Positions 8,392 to 19,500 of a stretch of 64,000 bases of DNA are shown piece after piece. The notes beneath the pieces were generated by a model. The model saw nothing but the letters and a program-made list of their open reading frames with translations. It was not told the DNA's origin and did not search any database. Every line of letters starts with the position of its first letter. The first letter of the stretch is position 1. Source of the DNA: Saprospiraceae bacterium (GTDB lineage: Bacteria > Bacteroidota > Bacteroidia > Chitinophagales > Saprospiraceae); NCBI GenBank assembly GCA_016710265.1, contig JADJJL010000007.1, positions 832,117 to 896,116 on the forward strand, in the 5' to 3' direction. The position numbers and the translations under genes were made by a program.

Positions 8392-9696
8392 TTAATTTAT
8401 TTGATAACTAAGACCCAACTTTAAATTTGCAGAAAAATAATTCTCATTCACTCCGTAATCTTTTTTATTAAAAGGACTCATAAAATACATGATACCAGGT
8501 TCTACAAAAAATCCAATTCGATCATATAAAGGAATAGACCAATTCAAATCCAGTGAGCCAAAAAGTCCCACATTTGTCTTGTATATTTCAAAACCGGAAC
8601 CAGAACCAGTCGTAAAACTGGCACGCTGCAATGAAGGTTGATAAATGGTTCCACGATGAGTCGAGTAAAGGTTGATACCAATTCCAGGTTGGATGGACAT
8701 GAATGTTATTCCAATTCTAACACCATAAGAGATTGACAAAGGAAGATGTATCATGCGATGAAAATTATGCGTTTTAATAATCCGGGTTCCTAAAATGGTG
8801 TCTAATCTTACCAAAATTGAATCTTGATATACTGCTACAATTCTATAATCATTATTGTTCTCATAGTTAAACTGTTCATAGATTTGTTGATACATTAAAC
8901 CTGCACGAACAGTCCAATTTTTTTTATGATAAGCTGCACGAATTCCAGCTACAAATGACAATTGTGAAGATTCCGTATTTTTACGAGCTGCAATGTATGC
9001 AGAAGTCTCTGATGCATTTTCTGATAATGAAAATGGATTATAGCCTGGTCCTGCATAAACTTCCAAACCTAGCCAGGGTCTACCTCCGCCTGAGAAACTA
9101 TAACAATTTACACCCCCTTTAAACAGTTGAAAAGCTGGAATATCCAACAATGAAATGGATTTGCTTTCCAATATTTCAGCAGGAATAATATCTGATTGAT
9201 TAGCTAAGAAAGACCTTTCTTCATTTGCTTCATCAGCCAACAATGGCTCCATTGGCCTAGCAATTGGATCATTCGATTTAGACCATATCGATGGTGAATC
9301 TTCAATTTTATTTATTGGATTAACTTCATTATTTGGCGAAGGATTTACTTTTGATAATTGCTTAGAATTAGAGTTGGTTTTTAAATGATTGGTATGGTTT
9401 TTTTGATTGGAGTGAACATTGAGTGTTTTTGAAATTTCTGCAAGGGCTTTAGTAGGTGCGGGGACTGTCTCCACATTTATTGGAACTGTTTTTTCCAAGA
9501 GTGCATCACTCTTTACAGATCTTGTATACATCCAGGTACTTAATAAAATTCCCGACGCCAATAAAGGAAACATCCAAAATGGAGTTCTTCTTTTTTTAGG
9601 TAAATGTGGTTTTACATTTTCCCAAATATATTCTGGCACTAGCTCATGGTTTAAATCTGCCATATTTTTAATTTTATTCATCCATTCATCGTTCAT
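8392..9696 (-). CDS. anti-sigma-like / outer-membrane beta-barrel fusion protein
   Basis: The 434-aa protein has three parts. Residues 1-38 are a short cytoplasmic segment with an acidic/Trp run (PEYIWENVKPHLPKKRR). Residues about 39-57 form one membrane helix (WMFPLLASGILLSTWMY). Residues 58-200 are an N/S/K/P-rich linker. Residues about 205-434 alternate hydrophobic and polar residues with aromatic strand ends (LEVYAGPGYNPF, VGLFGSLDLNWSIPL, LGLSYQIN), like an eight-strand outer-membrane barrel. It overlaps the stop of the ECF sigma gene by 4 nt, so it should be the sigma factor's membrane partner. I infer an anti-sigma role; the barrel could act as outer-membrane sensor. A paralogue lies at 34776-36361. 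Confidence 0.75.
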   Translation of the reverse strand: MNDEWMNKIKNMADLNHELVPEYIWENVKPHLPKKRRTPFWMFPLLASGILLSTWMYTRSVKSDALLEKTVPINVETVPAPTKALAEISKTLNVHSNQKNHTNHLKTNSNSKQLSKVNPSPNNEVNPINKIEDSPSIWSKSNDPIARPMEPLLADEANEERSFLANQSDIIPAEILESKSISLLDIPAFQLFKGGVNCYSFSGGGRPWLGLEVYAGPGYNPFSLSENASETSAYIAARKNTESSQLSFVAGIRAAYHKKNWTVRAGLMYQQIYEQFNYENNNDYRIVAVYQDSILVRLDTILGTRIIKTHNFHRMIHLPLSISYGVRIGITFMSIQPGIGINLYSTHRGTIYQPSLQRASFTTGSGSGFEIYKTNVGLFGSLDLNWSIPLYDRIGFFVEPGIMYFMSPFNKKDYGVNENYFSANLKLGLSYQIN

Positions 9697-10241
9697 AAGG
9701 ATAATTTTAATTCAGGATACTCTTTACTTAATCGATTTGCTAAGAAATTTTTTGCCCTAAATAATTGTGACCTGCAAGTAGTCTCTTTAATTTGTAGCAT
9801 TTCTGCAATCTCATCGTACTGATAACCTTCAATTACAAATAAGTTAAAAACCGTGCGATACCCCACCGGCATTTGATCCAGGAGAGATCTAATTCTCTGG
9901 TAATCCATTTGAGAAATAATATCCGGATTTACTGTCAGATTTTGATGATGCTCTGCCAAATCAAAATCAGTCTCCGGGAATTTTTTACGAATAGAAGTCA
10001 AACAAGTGTTGACCATAATTCTCCTCACCCATGCAGCCAAAGGACCGGAAGCCGTCCACTGGTGGAGATTTTGAAAGATCTTAATAAAGCCATCCTGAAC
10101 TGCATCCTCGGCTTCTGCTTTAGATGTAAAATATCGCATACATAAGCTCAACATAGATGAGGCATGGGCATCAAAAAGCTGTTTACAAGCCTGTTGATCA
10201 CCATCCAGACATTTTCTGACAAGAGCGGCATCATCCATCAC
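9693..10241 (-). CDS. ECF-type RNA polymerase sigma-70 factor
   Basis: A 182-aa sigma factor with region 2 (about 20-85: AEAEDAVQDGFIKIFQNL, then the W-x-x-R-I-M-V-N-T -10-binding helix) and region 4 (about 120-170: GYQYDEIAEMLQIKETTCRS helix-turn-helix). It would direct RNA polymerase to a small regulon in response to an envelope signal. Translational overlap with the downstream membrane protein supports a sigma/anti-sigma pair. Two ATG codons are adjacent (10241 and 10238). The second ECF factor at 36342 is a clear paralogue. Confidence 0.92.
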   Translation of the reverse strand: MMDDAALVRKCLDGDQQACKQLFDAHASSMLSLCMRYFTSKAEAEDAVQDGFIKIFQNLHQWTASGPLAAWVRRIMVNTCLTSIRKKFPETDFDLAEHHQNLTVNPDIISQMDYQRIRSLLDQMPVGYRTVFNLFVIEGYQYDEIAEMLQIKETTCRSQLFRAKNFLANRLSKEYPELKLSL

Positions 10242-10420
10242 GTAAATATGACTCTATTTAGAGGATTAATGTTGCAAGCGTAGTAAAAAAATATGGGTGG
10301 GTGATATGATTTGGTTTTCAATTCAAACTTTCAATGTCACATAATATTTATTATTATATTTAATGTATTAATTATCAATACCACATCTAATTTTAAGCAA
10401 ATTTATGGCAAAGTGTTGCA

Positions 10421-10460
10421 CTAAAAAACAGAACCCCTTACTTACCAAGCAAGGGGTTCT
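10421..10460 (-). terminator. rho-independent terminator of the giant adhesin gene
   Basis: A perfect 10-bp stem AGAACCCCTT / AAGGGGTTCT (10430-10439 and 10451-10460) with an 11-nt loop is followed on the minus strand by GTTTTTT. It lies about 50 nt past the stop at 10509. Confidence 0.8.
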
Positions 10461-10508
10461 TTGAAAACGAAACCGATTACTACACACTAAATCTTCAAAA
10501 AGGAGACC

Positions 10509-13500
10509 TTAGTCGATCAGGACCATCCTTCGCATGTACTTACCTGATTCTGTTTGGATCTGGTAGTAATATACTCCGGATGCACCAAACAGGTTTTTGT
10601 TGAGTTCGATTTCGTGATAACCAGATAAAAGTCGTAGTTTTCTCTGATGTATCGTTTTACCATTGATGTCTAAAAGTTCGAAGACAATGTTTTGATCTTT
10701 ATTGAGCTCAAATGGAATTCTAGTATTCAGATTGAAAGGGTTTGGAATATTTTGATATAATCTGACTTGAGACGGATTGTAACTTCCATTTCCTTCTTCA
10801 AATTCAATCATCACATTCTTCCAAGATCCATCTGCCGCATAAGCTTCAGCGCTCATAGCCTGATGATCGACATACAAGATGTCAGATAAATACTGGCTCT
10901 TCAACGAACGGATGGTCAATTTTATCTTCCAATCCCCTGTCAAGCTGTTGGTATTCACCCAGGCCAATCTAATAATTCCTTCTCTTGGATCCAATAAGGA
11001 ATAAGAATCAAGATCCAAAGCACCTTCTACTGCACTTTCTACCTGTGAAATACTAGCCGTGGAATTAGAGATTGCAATGGCTGCCTGCAAGCCTTCTAAT
11101 AAATCCCAATCTTTCAATTCAAGTTCGAAGGTATATTCTTCTCCAGCCTTTAAATATTTATTTTTGGTGGATAAGACAATTTTACCTTGAGTTCTTGATT
11201 GAGCATCCGGACCTAGTTTACCCATTTGATTAGAATCATCTATATCACCCACTTTTATTCCTGTGAAGTTGAGGTCATAATTCTTGTTCAAAGGAGAAAT
11301 AAAATAGGACTCCGCAAATTTTTCAAACAAAGGATCATTTGGATCGTCCCACTGATAATCGGAAAGTATAAATCTCCAGGAAGTGTTTCTTACAAATCGT
11401 TCCTGAATTCCAAGTATTAATTTCCTGATCTCCACTATATCCGATGCAGTGACTGAATTTGATTTATTCACATCTGCTGCTACATATTGATAAGGGTTGT
11501 CAAAATTTTTAATACCTAGAATATGTTTTTGAATTTGTACCATATCAAAAGTACTCACTCCATCTGCATGGTCTTTGTCATAAAATGGTTGAGTCACATA
11601 ACTACCACCCAAAGGCATATTTCTAAATGCATAAAAACCAGTATTGCCCGTAAGTTTTGTACCATCTATTCCATTGTTGAGCTGCACTTCTGCACCTGGA
11701 AGTTTTTTATCCTTGCGGCTGGCAATAATACCCTGTACGGTTGCATCTCTCAAATTCATAGGAGGACATAAGCTATCATCATCAAATACTTGCAACAAAG
11801 TTTCACAAATCGTCACATTACCGGCCTCATCTTTAAAGTAAATATTGATTGGGCCCAAATAATGGTTTCCAGTAGGTACTGAATCACAGCAGACCGTATG
11901 CAATGTATCCATTGGATCGTTTGGATCAAAATACACCATAATATTGGTTGTATCTGTACAGTTGTCATCCAACATTGCGATGAATTCTCGAGATCCAAAT
12001 GTAACACACAAAGAACTATCCGTAATAAATTTAATGACCTTTCTACAAGTTACCTCAGGAGCTGCGGTATCTTTTACAGTGATTGACACCTGTTTGGTTG
12101 AAACATTGCAACATGGATCTTCAGCAGTAAAAGTTACAATACTAGTTCCGAATGGGAAAAATCCGGATGCATCTTCCATACCATTTCCACCATATGGGGA
12201 ATTATTGGTTATCACAATAAGGGCAGAATCACATCCACTTGCAGAAGCCACAAGGCTCAAGAAATTATTGCAACTGGTGTCATTTGCATATATGGTCGTA
12301 TCCATAAATGGTACATTAATTATCGGAGCATTCTGATCGTCTCTGATGATTAATTGTGTGTATGTAAAGGTCAAATCAGCACAGCTGTCATAAACCTCCC
12401 AGTAACGTTCAATTTCACATCCAACCCTTACTTTACATAAATTGGAATCCTGATAAGTAATTCTCAATTTATAACAGCTAACGGATGAATCTCTTACAAA
12501 AGGAATACCAGTCACGTTAGGATCGATTGATTCACATTCACCAACTGTAATAGGCGATGGAGGCCATGCTATTTCAAAACTATCCAATGGATTGGTATTT
12601 TCGACCACAATCGTTTGCGAACAAGATGCTGTGTTACCAGAAGCATCCGTAGCTTCAAAATATCTTACAATCGTTCCAATTCCGCAAAGGTTTTGATTTC
12701 GAATCACAGAATCGGTCACCACAACACCCGGACAATTATCTGTGGCATCAGGTTCTCCAAACTGATCTAAATCATCTGTGTTCACATCACAACCTACTGT
12801 AACATTAGCAGGACAAGTAATTTCAGGAGGTACCGTCTCAGTGACTGTAACCATGGTAATGCAAGTAGCAGTATTTCCACATGAATCTGTTGCTGTAAAA
12901 GTCACATTGGTCTTACCAACCGGGAATACCGGAGGTGCGTTGTTCATAAATGTTACACCCGTATTACAGTCGTTATTCAAGCTTGGATTGTTAAGTGTCA
13001 CTATGGCACCACATTCGTCCTGAGATGCATTAACTGTGATATCAGGTGGACAAGTAATAGAAGGAGGCGTTTGATTTAGAGTAATCAAATATTGTTTGAA
13101 TAAAAATATTTGAGAAGGACTGCAATCATTGGTCGCTCTCCAGGTTCTTTCTACGGTCCGACATGGATTCCCAGCTTTCACAGTATCCACAAAATTAAAT
13201 TTAACCAACCCGCAATAATTCCTACTTAAGCTTGGGGTACCAGTTATTTGAGGATTCAAAGTTGGTATACAAGTAAACGATGTAAAACTATCTTGAGGCC
13301 AAATGATATCTGCCGGATTTAAATTAACATCCAATGTGATCGTTTGTACACCTACCAATACAGTATCCACAAGTGGTCTGCATCTAACACCTACTGTCCA
13401 AATCCTGCGGATGGTAAAACAAACTTCAGGATTGGTTCGTACGGTATCATCTACAAAGTTGATTTGAAGAGAATCACAACCGCATTCAATTCTTGGATAT

Positions 13501-16500
13501 CCATTTAATGAATCCGGAAGCAATACTTTTGCACAATCGTTGATCGTCAAGTTTGGAGGTAAAATCAATCTTGGTCCATCAGGGAATAGTACTTTTATAA
13601 TTTGATTTCTTTTGAAAGTCTGTGCTTGTCCACCCGTTCTACATGCATTGTTTATCGTCCAAGTGCGTTGTACAATTCTACATGTATCGTTATCCAATTT
13701 AATGGTATCCACAAAGGAAATGGTAACATACCCACAGAAATCTTTTAATAATTTAGGAACTTGATTGACTTTGGCAGTATCATATTCTCCAGAACAATCA
13801 TCCACTCTAATGCTATCATTACCCCACATGATATCCTGAAGACGTAAATCAATGGACACAAAAATTCTTTGCGTTCCCGTAAATACACCTACCACATCCG
13901 GAGGACAATTATACACAGATCTCCAACGTCTGTAAATGGTATAACACACATTTTGCCCACCTCCTTGAGCGATAGAATCTGTATAGGTATGGGTCACATT
14001 TGGACAAGGACAATTGACGCGTGGAAATCCATTTAAATCACCAGGAAGTATAGATTCTCTACAATCGTCGATGGTCACATCACCCGGAACATTGTATCGT
14101 ACACCAGTGGCATTGATGACGGTTAAGATTTGTCTGAAGGTAAATGTCTGTGAACCACTGGTTACACATTTACTAAATACAGTCCAGATTCTTTCGACCA
14201 CTCTTTCATTACCATTGCTGGATAATATTCTGTCAGAATACATGACCATGACCTGTCCTTTATAATCACAGACCCTTGGAGTTTCACCAACATACAAGGT
14301 ATCTACCGAACCTAAGCAATTGTCTACCAGTACTGAATCCTCAGGCCAAGTAATGTCAGATTCCTTCAAATTGGTAGTTACAGTGACCCTTTGGATAAAA
14401 GTAAATTCATTATTATTGTCAGGGCAATTAAATTTTGCATTCCATGTTCTTTCTATTACAAAACATGCACTAACAGGACCTGGTACTATTTTATCAGAAA
14501 AAGTAATATCTACATCTACACAATTACAGGTTCCCAACTCAGGAAAAGATCCCAAATCAACCGGAGAAGTTTTTTGCTCACAGTCGGAAACTGTAATATT
14601 TAATGGCTTTCTTAAGCAATTACAAAAATCCACTGTATTATTGTCCTGTACCTCAACAAATGTTTCGCAACAAGACTGTTCACCATTGGAAGCGGTCACA
14701 CATAATTCTACAATTCTTATTCCAATGCTGTCACAGTCGTACCTGATTGATTTAACAGTGGTGTCTCTACCAAATGAGTAAGTTAAATCATAACCACATG
14801 GGTGATAACTTCCTCTGTCTACATCTTGTGCCCATACTTCTACAAATTCACCATCAATTTTACCATCACCGTTTAAGTCCCATGGAACCAATCCAACAGA
14901 GACTCCTTTTAGACAATATGCTACAGGAGCCTTTTTGTTGATAATTTCAAAATTGGCTTCACAAACTGATTTGTTTCCACATAAATCTTCGAAAACATAA
15001 ACGATTCTGTGTTTACCCAATGGATAATATCCTGAAGCATCAATTCTAGATCCAATTCCAACAAAATTTTCATCAAAACTACCGTTGCTATAAAGGTCAA
15101 TGTGATATTCTTGACGCAATAATTCTAGAGGTGTACAATCATCATCACCATCAATGATTAGTTCAGCGTTACCACCAAGACAATTGGTGTCACGGGTTTC
15201 AAAAACTTTATCTTCACAATCTCCTAAGAAGTTTGGAGGCATGGTATTGTGAATTTTAATTATTTGCTCATGATGGTAAATAATTGGATTTCTGTTTTGG
15301 TCATAAAATCTACACCAATTAATGACTTGCCATTTTCTAAGCACTTTATAGCAAGCGTCATTTCCGTTGATAATTCTGAAAACATGATCTTCATAACTGA
15401 TACCTGTCAAATCACAAATATCTTCATTCAAAATCGGATATCCCAATCCGATTGGCAAAGTACCAGGATCTAAAATATTGGTTGCACAAGAAGTCGTGTC
15501 AAAATCTTCCGGCCAAACGATGTCAGCTTCCGTGAATGGATCGTTGTTAATAATCGTAATTCTCTGTACACAAACATCTTGTCCAAAAGCATTTCCGGCA
15601 ATAAATATTCTATCGATATAACCTTCTCTACATTGATCAATGTGGAAGCTATCGATTTCACGGACCGTCACATCACAATTGTCTGAGACAGTCGCTGTTC
15701 CAAATTGTGATAAATCATTTCTATCAAAATGATCATGGCAACTGATCGTTATATCATGCGGGCATGTGATCGTCGGAATGGTTTTATCTTGTACTTCCAC
15801 TTGTACCATACAAGTATTAGAATTTCCATCGTAATCTGTAACTACAAATAATACCGTCACTAGATTACCAATGTCTGCACAGCAGAATCGGACAGAATCT
15901 CTTAATTCATTATCTTTAAATTGACATGGCCCACCAATGTCCATTCTTCTGACTTGCATAGAATGAATCAGGCAATTGTCATAACTACCATCATCAAACA
16001 CATGAGCTGGAATGTCTGCCAATCCAAAACGATCCAAACTGATCACTGTCTCTCTATCACATTGGGCAACAGGCGGTGCCAAATCCCGCACGGAAACTTC
16101 AAAATCACAGCTGTCTACATTATGACATTGGTCATAGGCTCTAAATCTTAGAGTATGTAAACCGGAAGGTAAAGTGACATACCTGGCGTTAAAATCTTTA
16201 ATAAAGCCACCTGGATATACCAAATCAATTCTAATTTCACTGGAGCAATTGTCCGATACTTTTGGCATTGGTATCCAAACGCTGGATTCGCAACTGCGAC
16301 TTCCTGTTATGGCTTCAATGGCATAAGGACATTCAATCACCGGCTCTTCGTCATCTACAATTTCTATTAATTGAGTATATACTCTCTGTTCAAATGTAGT
16401 GCAATACCAAATTACAAAACGCCAAACTCTTAAGAATTTTCTAGTGCAATTTTTTCCGGTTGGAATTTCAATATCTTCATAAACCGCTGAATAATCACAA

Positions 16501-19500
16501 TATTTATGGTCAAGATTTGGCCAAATGGGAGCCCCAAAATAAGTGGGATATCCTGTCACATCTACAGAAGGTCTACCCAATGAATCGGCTGCAAATTTTC
16601 CGCAAATCAATGGGTTTCCAGTGCGAACTAACAAAGAATCCGGAAATACAATGGAGTCTAGGTTAATCCTTTTTAGAAAATATTGAGCAGTACAAATCTT
16701 AGACACATTGCCTGAAGCATCTTGTGCCTGATAATATCGGGTCACTATTTTTGAATACAATGTATTGCATTGTGTATTTTCAATTTTTTCATCCAACAAA
16801 GTTTTGGTTGGATTTAGATCGCAATAATCATATACCAATGGTCCAAGATGTGATTTCATCCTGGTACAATCGATGGTATCATTTAAACAAACTATTTCAG
16901 GTCTAAATTTATCTTCGACTTTGATAGTCGTCCAACAAGTATTCCCATTACAAACATTGATTAATTTTGCTGTCAATTGTTTACCGACATGACTGTAATT
17001 AACAATTGCATTCGGTACGAGAGATCCATCCTTGTTTAGTACCATCACAGAGTAAGAATTGTAATCATAAGGTCCACCCACCAATATCATTTGAGGAGTT
17101 ACTTTAGCTTCACAATTAAAACCGAGGGACACTTGTAAATCACCGATACATGAAACTGAACCACCGACAGAACCTATGGTCACATCTAAATCCAATGGTT
17201 GCAAACACAAGTTTGGATTGGATTCTTTAATGGATAGAGTATGGGTAGTATTAATTGCACCATTCCATGTTACCGCTACTGCATGTGAATTGGTACCAGA
17301 GGTAATCACACCGCCTGATGACAAGGTCCATTGATAACTGCTTCCTTGTCTAAAATCAACACTGTATCGTACATTAGAACCAGTACATACATTGTTATGT
17401 GCTTCGCGCAATACAGGAGCATCATAATTACATCGTACATTTCCTAAGCTTACTTTATCACCAAATTGATTTTCCAAAATGATGTCAAATCCTACACCAT
17501 CGATATGGAAACCTTGCATGGTGAATACAGTCACAGGACCATTGACTGACAATTCCCCCAAAATATAACCTCCCGGACCTGTGATAAATGGAACGGGTGC
17601 TGCTGGTGGCGCGGGACTTGAATTATGGTACAAACCATTGACTTCTCTGATAAACCAAATTTCTCCGGTTCTTGATTCTAAAGTAAGTATGGTTGAAAAT
17701 TGGCCATTCCCTGGAGTAGTTGCATTGTTCAAACAAATGCAGTTTTCACTCACCAACTCTAAAAGATATACACCAGAAATATCTGCATCATCTTCTATTC
17801 CCAATACTTCACCAGTCTCTGGGTTGGTTCCATCCACTTTTTGTATAAATGCCATATAATCTTCCAAACCATCATTACCTAGATCATCATCCGGTGTAGA
17901 ATCATCGTCTAAAATATCAAAAATATTTCTTGCAGAATATATTTCTGCTCTGTTAATAATCGGACCAGATGCACGATCTAAATTAACTTTTAATCGAATT
18001 ACTGCTTGAACACTTTCGCCTTGCTTCAACCCACCCTGAGCAATTTTACCATTTTTTTCACTTAATGTATAATAAAATTTACGCGGATTTGGATTCGTAG
18101 TTGATTGTAACCAATCTTGTGTACTTACCAAACTGGTACCTTCAGGAATTTGGTCTACGATGACAATCTCAGAAGCTACTGAACTACCTTCATTGGTGAT
18201 GGTCATTGTCCAATCTACTTCCTGACCTCTTTGTATAGACCTTACATCTACACTTTTAGAAAGTGTCAAATCAAAATTATTTGGATTGGTATCTGTACCA
18301 TCATGATCATCTTCATCTATTTCACCATGATCCGTCAAGTCTGAATTTTCAACAAACTTATCATTGTCGTTTAAATCATCCGGAGTAGAATCATAATCCA
18401 GCAAACTTGCTCCATTTTCATCGATTGCATCACTGATTTCTGCAAAGTTTGGAATAATAATTCCTGCCTTACCTTCTTTAATAGACAGTACTAGGTTAAC
18501 AGTTACATCTTCACCTGCTAAAATTGGATTTAAAATATCGTAGGACAAATAACCATTTGGCTGTAAAGTCCAATCAGGATTCTTTCCTGGAGAAAATTCA
18601 AAATCAGAATTTAAATAATCTACAATTCTTGTTTGGTATGAAGGCAAATTACCTTGATTTAAGACCCGAATGGCAAACGTAATTTCATCTCCAACTTTGT
18701 AAACCAATCCTTTATTTGGAATTTTCTTGCTAAGTGCTAAATCAAATACAGGAACAGGAGCAGTATCAATATCATCTTCATTGGGTAAATCATTGTTAAA
18801 TATTTCATCCGGGTTAGAATCAAAATCATAATTACTCCAATCCAGTCCTCCTGCATTTTCAAGTCTAGAAATTTCTGCTCTGTTGGTGATGTTTAAAACA
18901 TTGGATGTTCCTAAATCCAACAATTCTATTTGTATTTTTCTTTTCTGTCCAGGAGCAACTGATTGCGGAATAGTAAATCTTGCCATATCACCATTCATGG
19001 ACCAACCAGAAGCCAATGATGCTGCACTAACTACAAAACCTTCTGGAATATAATCCGTAACTCTAATATTTTTGGTAGAAACATTTCCAATATTGCTCAC
19101 TTCCATTTCAAAAAGCACATTGCCTTTGTACTTTAAAGTACTTGAGTTAATATTGGTTTTTTCAATGGAAAGATCCATGATCAATAATGCTTCCGCGTCT
19201 GCGTCATCCTCATCAAAAATTCCATCCCCATTTAATATATTATCAGTGGCTGTTCCGGGAATTCCTCCAGGATCGTTGAATGAAATATCATCCGGATAAG
19301 AATCCATGTCAAATGCAGAAACATCTTGATGCTGGAGGTTGACCACTTTAGTAATCTCAGCTCGGTTAAGAATGTTGTTTGCATTTGCATTGGCTTTTAC
19401 CCTCAACACAATTTCTTTGGTAACACAAACACCAGGCAAAATAGTTTGCGAAATGTTGTTAACCAATTTTCCAGCTTTCAACATCCATCCATTGTTGTCC

